From the NCBI GenBank assembly GCA_024734495.1, contig JALMQS010000030.1, positions 35,509,555 through 35,573,554 on the forward strand: a stretch of DNA of 64,000 nt, given 5' to 3'. How positions within the stretch are numbered: the first letter of the stretch is position 1; each line of letters begins with the position of its first letter. Made by a program: the position numbers and the translations under genes. Positions 33,120 through 41,361 of the stretch are shown here, piece after piece. The notes beneath the pieces are model-generated. The model did not search any database. It was not told where the DNA came from and saw only the letters and a program-made list of their open reading frames with translations. The stretch is from Forficula auricularia (lineage: Eukaryota; Arthropoda; Insecta; Dermaptera; Forficulidae).

Positions 33120-33697
33120 AGGATTCCGCGACATTTCAGCCCCCGACAAAATATCCCCGACAAAATATCCCCGACAAAACATCCCCCGACAAAATATCCC
33201 CCGACAAAATATCCCCCGACAAAATATCCCCCGACAAAATATCCCCCGACAAAATATCATTCAGACAAAATATCTCATGACAAAATAACCCTTCCCCTCG
33301 TGAATCTTATGAGTAATGCAAATCGACTCCGGTTCGGTTAATATATATTAACCGAACCTCCGAAAGTTTAGTCCGGGCGGGGTGTGTTTCGGGCTCCCAT
33401 TTTTTTTCTAATCAAACACACATTGAAAACCGAACCAGCCAATCGTCGGGCGGGGTGTGTTTGGGGCTCCCATTTTTTCCTAATCAAACACGACAGACAG
33501 TAGCACTTTCAAACGGCTAATTAGCCGCCAAAATATAAAAGTCTGTTTATATTATTCAAAACTATGATTATAAGCTTCTCACTTAATCTCTTTTGTATTC
33601 TCCCTTATACTGGGGAATATTTTGTCAGAAGATATTATGCCGGGGGATATTTTGTCCTTGGGATATTTTGTCGGGGGCTGAAATGTCGCGGTACCCT
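33120..33697. mobile_element. MITE with CGACAAAATATCCCC subterminal repeats
   Basis: A 578-bp insert flanked by GTTAT (33115-33119 and 33698-33702). The ends are inverted repeats of at least 35 bp (AGG..CCGCGACATTTCAGC). Inside the left end CCCCCGACAAAATAT repeats about eight times. The centre has a duplicated GGCGGGGTGTGTTT..GGGCTCCC segment. The frame at 33066-33341 is just the repeat translated. It sits in the intron just upstream of the last IR exon. Confidence 0.8.
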
Positions 33698-33745
33698 GTT
33701 ATAGTAGTTTGTGCTTGTAAAATATCTCCTTCTGTATGTTTGCAG

Positions 33746-34649
33746 AAAATCATCTAAATCTTGGACGGCTCTTGTTCGAAGCCTAACGATTTATTTATGG
33801 CTGCTCTTCTTCACAGCTTTACTAATCTCGACAATCTTCACTCGTTTCTTAACCCAATGGAATTATTCCCGATCAGCTCGACGGGTGAGCAGCGTGTTAC
33901 TGGGCAAACCTACCAACTGGATCCATCGGCAGCTGAAGAGCCATCAGACGAGGATCTTCTTTGCATCCATCATGGTCTCTTCGATTGTCATTATGACAGC
34001 CATCCAAGCCAATACTTTCGCTTTAATTAAAAATCCCAGATATTATCGTGATATCAGAACCTTCCAAGAGTTTCTCAAATCGGAATATTCTTTTGGATGT
34101 AATGGAAATATTTTCAGATTTTGTGAATCGCTATTCAATCGCAGTAAATGGGGTAATATTAGCAAGGAATTTAAAATTTTAAGTCCTAGATGGGTTCCCT
34201 ATCGAATGACATTTAAAGATGTATATTTAAAAGAAAATTTGGCCCTGTGGATGCCCCAGCAAGATGTCAAAGGGTTATTGATGAACATACCGAAATATCA
34301 AAAAAATCTCTACGAACTGGACCAAACAATTCTCACGATTCCGCTGTTTTATAAAATGTTAAACGATTTAAAGTCATTCAAAGATCAATTGAATGTAATC
34401 ATCAATTCGTTTTATGAAAGTGGAATTGCTCAATGGAAAGATCACATGGAGGAATGGCGTTTGTTGAATATTTATATAAATAATGTCGAAACGTTACCGC
34501 GTATTAAATTATCCTTTTATGACTTGCATATCTGTTTTTTAGTCTGGATAGAAGGATTAGGGATTGCTTTGCTAGTTTTCATATATGAAATTGTTTCGTT
34601 TTATCTATTTAAATGTAAAAATATAGAACCAATTATGTTTTTGAATTAG
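33746..34649 (+). CDS. Divergent ionotropic receptor, 3' exon (channel and S2)
   Basis: An acceptor CTTCTGTATGTTTGCAG precedes 33746, entering at the third codon position. The exon encodes 300 residues. Residues 7-33 form TM1 (LVRSLTIYLWLLFFTALLIS), and residues 69-93 form the second membrane helix (RIFFASIMVSSIVIMTAIQA). NPRYYRDIRTFQEFLKSEY starts S2. FYESGIAQW at 222-230 is the ESG..W motif of insect IRs, and residues 262-288 (ICFLVWIEGLGIALLVFIYE) form TM3. A TAG stop ends it. The frame is fully open, unlike the 5' exon, so the gene is either a young pseudogene or its intact S1 exon lies elsewhere. Subfamily not assigned. Confidence 0.85.
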
Positions 34650-34828
34650 TTTTGAACATATTACAGCAGCTCATCTAAAATTTAAATCCAAAATGAAGGA
34701 AAGATTAAAAACTTTTTACATGATTCGGCATGCTCCCAACAAATTATATTAAAAAGAGTATAATATTATTGTTAATTTAGAAGATCTTAGTAAATTTGAT
34801 AAATTAATTAAATTCAGAGTTTTATATT

Positions 34829-34875
34829 GAATAAGACTGACGTTTCGTATTTGGGACTTTTTCAGCGACTTATTC
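34829..34875 (-). ncRNA. Hammerhead-like ribozyme, left arm
   Basis: Minus strand, 5' to 3': GAATAAG, TCG, CTGAAAA, AGTCCCAAATAC, GAAAC, GTC, AGT, CTTATTC. The outer GAATAAG/CTTATTC forms a perfect 7-bp stem I. GAAAC-GUC gives the one-base-pair stem III and UC cleavage site typical of PLE hammerheads. The core has one change (CUGAAAA for CUGANGA) and stem II is shortened, so activity is doubtful. Confidence 0.6.
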
Positions 34876-34971
34876 TTCAACTCACTTGTCTGATATTATT
34901 CATTAGGTCTTTTTTAATTGATCTTATTCTTAAACACATTAATTATTTCATTACAAAATGAATGTGTTTAA

Positions 34972-35670
34972 CCCTAGAAGGCAAAAGCTTTTTCTCAAAC
35001 CCAAGTCGCGAGCCGGGCCTGTATACTATATGTATATGTTGCAGTAAAAACCCGTTTTAGTAAGAACCGGTTCTTACTACATAGTTAAAACGCGTTTCAC
35101 TGAATACCTTTGTGGCAACTATAATTTACTGATGTTGGTTGAGTTTGGTTCAAAGGTCTACAATCTTCATTTGGGATCCTTCCGCCTCATTTAGGGTGTT
35201 TATTTTCAAAATTTTTTAAACACAAATCTCAAAAATTACATTCTCTACAACATTGATTCTAATTTTTGACATTTTAGTTTAAAGAATTTTGAAAATAAAC
35301 ACCCAAAATGAGGCGGAAGGTCAAAAATGAAGATTCTAGACCTTTGGACCAAACTCAACCAACATCAGTAAATTCTAGTTTCCACAAAGCTATTCAGTGA
35401 AACGCGTTTTAACTAGTAAGAATCCGTTCTTACTAAAAAACAGGTTTTTACTGCAACGAGGATTTATAAAAATAAACAATATATCAATACTTTTTTACTG
35501 TTTTGTTTTAATACACAGAAAACACCCGGGCCTGAAAGGCAGGTCTTGTGACTTTGTGTTTGTAAAATGGTTCCAAGAAAAAGATTCTGTATTTAAATTT
35601 TTTTTAGAAAAATCCTTTTAAAATACTTTTATTAACCGGGCCTGATAGCCTCGGCTTATGCGTTCTAGGG
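34972..35670. mobile_element. piggyBac-type MITE with TTAA duplication
   Basis: TTAA at 34968-34971 and 35671-35674 flank termini CCCTAGAAGGCAAAAGC and (reverse) CCCTAGAACGCATAAGC. CCCTAGAA next to TTAA is the end of the piggyBac family. Inside are ~180-bp arms (35040-35221, 35275-35455) built from the shared ~115-bp module plus CAGTAAAAACCCGTTTTAG. No transposase is present. Confidence 0.85.
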
Positions 35671-35737
35671 TTAAGTAATAAGATAAATTAAAAAAGATAG
35701 AATGTTTCATATAATAATATCAGATAATTGAGTTGAA

Positions 35738-35790
35738 GAATATGTCGTTGAAGAAGTCACAAATAAAGTGACGAAACGTCCTTCTTATTC
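35738..35790 (+). ncRNA. Hammerhead-like ribozyme, right arm
   Basis: GAATATG, TCG, TTGAAGA, A, GTCAC-AAATAAA-GTGAC, GAAAC, GTC, CTT, CTTATTC. Stem II is a perfect 5 bp. Stem I pairs with one mismatch. GAAAC-GUC matches the left copy. The core begins U instead of C (UUGAAGA). Together the two arms define an ancestral sequence with all invariant hammerhead positions. Confidence 0.65.
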
Positions 35791-35997
35791 AATATAAAAC
35801 TCTAAATTTAATTTATTTATCAAATTTTCTAAGATCTTATAAATTAATTAGGCTGAATCGATGCAATCCGACTTCAATCTGATCCCTACATAATTGAGAA
35901 AAAATATATGGGTGTCCAAAAAGGGCTATGTTCCTGAGGGCAAAAAAATATTTAATTAAATTATGGATACGATTCCCCAAACAACATATTTCATATA

Positions 35998-36172
35998 ATA
36001 TTTGGAAATTTCGAGGATTGTTAGTCCCAAATAAAATAATAATTTAGTAAATTATCATTATTTAATTTCGGACATCACTGATTGACATTTTGTAAAAAAT
36101 AATAAATAATAATAATTTATAAAATTATTATTTTATTTGCGACAAACAACCCTCGAAATTTTAGGAATATTA
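35998..36172. mobile_element. Small foldback MITE
   Basis: The left end TATTTGGAAATTTCGAGG and right end CCTCGAAATTTTAGGAATA are inverted, and the next 40 bp (AAATAAAATAATAATTT) also pair. No target duplication was identified. Confidence 0.6.
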
Positions 36173-36598
36173 AATCTCTTTAAGTTTTGGAAGAATCAAA
36201 TTCCACATAATCAAAAATTATTTTTTAAAAAATTGTTAAAGCTATGTTTTAGAAATTAGCAACCTCTTGAAACAAATAAAATAAAGCGGGTCCATATTAC
36301 CCAACATTTTCTGTAATCCAGGATAGCGGCTTAGTTCAGGTTTCAAATTTGATTTGCAATGTCTCACAGATAGTTGCTCTGTCTTAAAGACTTTTTTCGA
36401 CACACCCTAATGGTTACAAGATGAATGTATATGTAACAGCCACGTTCCTATTTCACTTTTTCACAGGAGAATCCAATATTAAGTCTGACAAAATGAGCAA
36501 AGTTGTAGAACATTATTAAGATTGAAGTAATTTTTGGAGACAGACTGATTAATGAATTGAGTTGGAATTGCTGAGGCAGTCTCAAATTAAAATTGTCG
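36173..36598. other. Unassigned stretch
   Basis: AT-rich, no supported gene. Confidence 0.3.
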
Positions 36599-36735
36599 GC
36601 CTCCCTGGAGTAATGGTCAGTATGGCTGGCTGGCAACCCGGAGGTCTTGGATTCGATTCCCGGCTATACCCAGACATTTTTTCTGTAAGTATAGGAAAAA
36701 AAATTAAGTAGGAGATAAATTTAACCTAATTTATC
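36599..36735 (+). repeat. tRNA-derived SINE-like sequence
   Basis: CTGGAGTAATGGTCAGTATGG is A-box-like and GGATTCGATTCC at 36649-36660 is a B box with a CCCGG pairing partner. An A-rich, non-tRNA body follows. The acceptor ends do not pair well, so it is not a tRNA gene. Confidence 0.5.
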
Positions 36736-36939
36736 GAACGGAGAATTTACCACTGCTCGAAGCCCCTAAAATCTTAGTAAATTGGATATTAGATTGTATC
36801 TAACTTTCTGGGATTTGGCTCGTGATCCCGGCTTCTTTCCTTCTACTCTGTACTTTTCACGATAGAGGGGTCATCCCATACAGGTCTTTAGGGGATGCAT
36901 CTTCTGGTATATCTCCTTCTCAGATCAATATCATTAAAA

Positions 36940-37125
36940 AAAAGAGAGATAATTTAAACTATCTTTTTATTCATAAGGAGACAGAGGGGAATGTCATATT
37001 TGATTTCCTTCACTGACTTTTCAAAACCCTGAAGAAGGAGGGAAAAACCTCCGAAACGCCGGCTTATGAATAAAAAAGTTACTTTAAATTATCTCTCCTT
37101 TTACTTTTTTTTTTAATTTTGGACT
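36940..37125 (+). repeat. PLE-type 3' fragment with hammerhead-like core
   Basis: At 37030-37062: CTGAAGA, AGGAGGGAAAAACCTCC, GAAAC, GCC. The core and stem II are intact, but the cleavage triplet has changed (GCC for GUC). The surrounding GGAGACAGAGGGGA and CTTCACTGACTTTTCAAA match 23552-23610. Confidence 0.55.
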
Positions 37126-37175
37126 TCCTCATCAATAGTTTTTAAGGAATTTGGTGTTAGTACTTGGTGAAACAT

Positions 37176-37455
37176 TTTTTAAATTATTGAATAAAAAATA
37201 CTTGGTAGGTTTCACATTAAGATATAAAAATAAAACGAATTTATTTTTGGAGAATTTAATTCGATATATATTTCTAGTGGCTAACCCATCTTAATCAACT
37301 TTTCCAGGTCAGTTACTTTCTGTTGCTCCTGAAAATGGGTTAGCCACCCGAAATATATACATATATATCGAGATTAAAGTCTCTCCAAAAATAAATTCGT
37401 TTTATTTTTATATCTTAATGGGAAGCCTACCAAGTATTTTTTATCCAATAATTTA
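37176..37455. mobile_element. Foldback related to 38520-38975
   Basis: Arms read AATACTTGGTAGGTTTCAC at left and CCTACCAAGTATTTTTTATC at right. The loop contains CAGGTCAGTTACTTTCTGTT and GAAAATGGGTTAG. The same loop and right arm recur at about 38820-38975. Confidence 0.7.
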
Positions 37456-38404
37456 CCTCTTCAATATCCACTCAGTTTGAAATGTTTTGTACTTTCAAAA
37501 GTAATTACAATAAGTGGACTTGTAGATTTTTGAAATTTGTTAATATTTTCCAATTTTGAAAATAAAAGAATTGAATGGGTTCGCAATTTCTTCTTTTTTT
37601 TATTATTTTTTTTTTCGAAATGTATAAATAATGTTTTTTCTGTAAAAAACCGTAGACATAATATGTAAGCATGTACAAGTGAATAATAATGTTTATCTTT
37701 ATGAGATAGAAAATTTGTATACTATACTATATATATCTTTGTATATTAGATTAAATAAATAAATATTACTTTATATATTCTTCAATTTGCAGATTTTTCC
37801 CATAGAATTCCAAGTGATAATATAAATGAATTCATGATTTTTTTTAATAACTTTGTGTTAATCACTTTTTAACGCCGATAGGTACAAAAATAACCTAAAA
37901 ATAGTTACTTTTTGGCACCCTCTTGGAGCATTATTTTAAATCAAATCAAATTTAGCCTACTTCTACTAAAGAAGACATTTACAGGGATACCTTCCACCCT
38001 ATGATAATTATAATTTTTTTTTTATTTTGGGTCCCACAAAAAATTAATCCTTCCCAAAATAATCATTTAATACAATTTTTGATTTCGTAAAAAAGGAATA
38101 TATACCTATAACATGTAAATTTCGAGTTTTTAGGTTTTTTACTGTAATATTGTTTTTTTACTAAAAATGTTGATAATAAATTCCAAAAATATATTTTCAG
38201 AATGTTTTTATCAAAATATCAAGAAATGGAAAAAAACAATAAAACTAGTTAAAACTCACACTTTTAGGATGGGTCTATGAATAAATTAATACATGTCACC
38301 TAGGCTGATTACTAATATTAGAAAATAAGATAGTTAGGCTATCAAAAATCATTTACTCTAGAAAACAGGGATATTACGTCGTTATTTTTTATTATTTTTT
38401 TCCT
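37456..38404. other. Unassigned AT-rich stretch
   Basis: No supported gene or element. Confidence 0.3.
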
Positions 38405-38411
38405 AATACTG

Positions 38412-39127
38412 ATTAAAGGAGACAATAAAAGAGTGTGTCTTCTGCTGGAATAATACATTTTTTAATTTATTTATAACGAGACTAGTTTCGATGGCTTTGC
38501 CCTCTTCATTCCTGTAAATCAATTTTATGGTCATAAAATTATTGGATAAAAAATATTTGGTAGGTTTCACATTAAGATATAAAAAAGTCAATGGTAAAAT
38601 TTATTTTTAAGATAACAAAAGGATAAATATTTAAAATTAGTGGAGGGAGAAAGGTAGGAAGTCTATTTTGTTTAATTTTGAATGGCCTTCTGAGAAATGA
38701 GGATCTCCACTCAGGTAGCTGTAGGGGGGGGGGGGAGGAAGAATTAATGAAAACAAATTTGCAAATATTTAAAGAATGTAATCAATGATTGTACTTTTCT
38801 TAACTTCTACTTAACTTATCCAGGTCAGTTACTTTCTGTTGCTCCTGAAAATGGGTTAGTCACCCGAAATATATATATGGAGATTAAAGATTCTCCAAAA
38901 ATAAATTCGTTTTATTTTTTATATCTTAATGTGAAACCTACCAAGTATTTTTTATCCAATAATTTTAAAAATGTTTCACCAAGAACCAACACCAAATTCC
39001 TTAAAAACTGTATGGTTATAGACTGATGAAGAGGGCAAAGCCCTCGAAACTATAATCTCGTTATAAATAAATTAAAAAATGTATTATTCTACTACAAGAA
39101 CACTCTTTTATTGTCTCCTTTAATTTA
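38412..39127. mobile_element. PLE-type foldback with hammerhead-like ends
   Basis: The outer arms read TTAAAGGAGACAATAAAAGA at left and CTCTTTTATTGTCTCCTTTA at right. The same end occurs at 11330-11370. Each arm carries the GAGGGCAAAGCCCTC hairpin with GAAACTA. The interior holds a copy of the foldback at 37176 split by unrelated DNA and a G-run at 38727. Confidence 0.7.
39016..39066 (+). ncRNA. Hammerhead-like ribozyme with intact catalytic core
   Basis: TTATAGA, CTGATGA (39023-39029), A, GAGGGC-AAA-GCCCTC, GAAA (39046-39049), CTATAA, TC, then TCGTTATAA. All CUGAUGA and GAAA bases are present, stem II is 6 bp, and stem I pairs A:U, G:C and then TTATA:TATAA around a 2-nt bulge. Stem III is weakened (C-A instead of C-G). 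The mirrored copy at about 38475-38510 keeps GAAACTAGTC but has lost CUGAUGA. An extra A before stem II is shared by several copies here. Confidence 0.6.
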
Positions 39128-39179
39128 TAAAAATTATTCTCGACAAAAAGAAACTTTCAATTTAATACTTGATTAGTTA

Positions 39180-40725
39180 ACTTTTATATTTATTTATTTT
39201 TTCGAAATTCATTTAAATATGTGTCCCTTAAGAGTAAGATAGAGTTGTACAAGTTAGAACATGAGCGAATTTATAATTATAAATTTCTTCTCTTTCTTTG
39301 ACTCTCGCATATAAATATCGTGCGGGTTGGCTATATGCAAATTCATGTTGATATAAACTGGTTTAATCTCGTTTAACAATAATTCAAGTAGTTCAAGTAG
39401 TTCATGAATCCACAATACTTAAACTATTAACAATTCCATTGTGTTTAAAATATCGAAAAGCAGATCACGTATTTAATGGTAGAGGATTTATTCAGGATGG
39501 TGAAATACACCCTTGCAAATTCCAACTCTTATATTCCCTCTTGATATCCTTCCGCCTCTTCAACCATCCCTTAACGCCCGACGCTTTTCATTCAGCTATA
39601 GGACAATTACATATCACAATATATTATATTTAATAATAAAATTATTTTATTATTACTGATTTACCCTCGATCGACCTGTTAATTTATTAAATTTTAAATG
39701 ACTCACATAAATTTTACAACAATTTTATTTTAATTTATTAAATACTTAAATTACAACTAGTAGAAATAGTAAGCGATACGATACCTGAATATTTTAGGGA
39801 TTTGTGCAAATTTTAATTCTACTTCCTTAGAGAATTTATGTCTGCATTTTTTAATGTAATTTTAAGTTTAACAGAAGAGTTGATTAAAATAATTATTTCC
39901 CTTAAACATGAGTAAGATCTTACCCGGGATACTAACTTATTTTGGAATCGAAATAAAATAATTAAATTAATTAAAAGAGGTAAAGTTAGGCCTATACAAT
40001 CAGATTTGAAACGGTTATACGCCGCGTCAAGGAATGGTTTGAACTAGGTAGAAGGGTGAATTTCGGTGCAATTTTTTTTTTTTTTTCTATACACACACTC
40101 ACAAACGTTAGAAAAGAAAAAAAAAGATTTTACTTAAAGGGGTTCGTGACTTTTTATCATTTTTATAAGAAAATTCTCAAATTTCTACCATCGAATTATT
40201 GATGATTTAAATATTTATTCCCGAAATTTGAAGTTGATCGTCTGTCCCATTACCGAGAAATAAACTATTGAAAATTATCCTTTTAACATGGAAATGGACC
40301 GACATTTTAAAAGGGCTATAACTTCTATACAAATTATAACGTTTTCAACAAATTTATACAGATCAATAATTCAACTTTTATGAATCGAATGATACATTTT
40401 TCAATAGACTTGACAGTCTAGTTAATTAGTTAATCATAAATGTAAAAATAAAAAGTTATTTGCAGCCATCAGAATATAACAAAAGTACTACTGTAGAATT
40501 CCAACTCTATTTCTTGAAATCGTTTTTGTGTTAAATAAATGTTTTTATAATGAGAAAAAATTTATCTCATATTCTTTCTATTAATATTATAAAAAAAGAT
40601 TTTTATTCGAAATTAACCTCATTATTAATAAATTTTTTTTATTAAAAAATTTAGTAGGCAGAAGTTGTCACTTTGCAGAAATACAAAATATTTTTTCGAT
40701 GATCAACCAGATAAATAAGCTGTCC
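39180..40725. other. Unassigned AT-rich stretch
   Basis: I see no gene. The frame 39439-39633 shows no known motif. Confidence 0.3.
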
Positions 40726-41060
40726 CCGTGGGGTGAACCGCGACCTAATTTGCTGAAAACCTACTTCCATTTGTACTTCCAAATATTTCCAAGTACTTCC
40801 AAATATTTCCAAGTACTTCCAAATATTTCCAAGTACTTCCAAATATTTCCAAGTACTTCCAAATATTTCCAAGTACTTCCAAATATTTCCAAGTACTTCC
40901 AAATATTTCCAAGTACTTCCAAATATTTCCAAGCACTTTCAAATGTTTCCGAGTACTTCCGAAGATTCCAAGTACTTCCAGATATTTCCAAGTACTTCCA
41001 AAATACTTCCAAAGAGGTGTACACCTACTTCCAATCGCGGATCACCCATCGGCTGTCCCA
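40726..41060. repeat. 20-bp minisatellite between inverted GC-rich flanks
   Basis: The unit ACTTCCAAATATTTCCAAGT repeats about 11-12 times from 40767 to about 41005, degenerating to the right. Because 20 is not a multiple of 3, several frames remain open on both strands; they are not genes. The flanks GTGGGGTGAACCGCG (40729) and CGCGGATCACCCAT (41036) are imperfect inverted repeats, which suggests that the whole block is a mobile unit. Confidence 0.85.
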
Positions 41061-41361
41061 AACCTCCTTAATATAATCTGGTGATATATCTCTTTTAGAT
41101 GTTCTGCTACTTTGTGACCATGGCAGGCTATTAAGCTATTGAGAAAATTTTTGTTTATACTTTATATTGACATATCCATAAAGGTGTTTTTTACTTTATT
41201 TTTTTTATTATTTCACATATATATTCTATTCTATATAATGTAATAATATATGGTAGAATATAATGTTAACTAATGCAATCGCCTTCCGGGGTCCTGACTC
41301 TAAGAGTTTCTATCATAATATTATTTAAATGTAATAAATTTCATTGAGTAAAAATGCCTAC

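Larger units (their letters stand above)
34781..35839. mobile_element. PLE-type foldback with a hammerhead-like motif at each end
   Basis: The outer arms (AAGATCTTAGTAAATTTGAT at left, ATCAAATTTTCTAAGATCTT at right) run about 190 bp inward. Each arm carries an outward-facing hammerhead-like sequence. The centre is occupied by a piggyBac-type MITE. It lies 130 bp downstream of the IR stop codon. Confidence 0.75.

Noticed and set aside
33066..33341. 91-codon frame with repeated PPTKY
   Set aside because: It is the translated subterminal repeat of the MITE at 33120-33697.
36599..36735. tRNA gene
   Set aside because: A- and B-box-like motifs exist but the acceptor stem does not pair, and a non-tRNA A-rich body follows; a SINE is more likely.
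40651..41076. Long frames on both strands (up to 125 codons) with repeated SKYFQ or WKYLE units
   Set aside because: They are translations of the 20-bp minisatellite; a 20-bp unit with no stop in any phase stays open in several frames.
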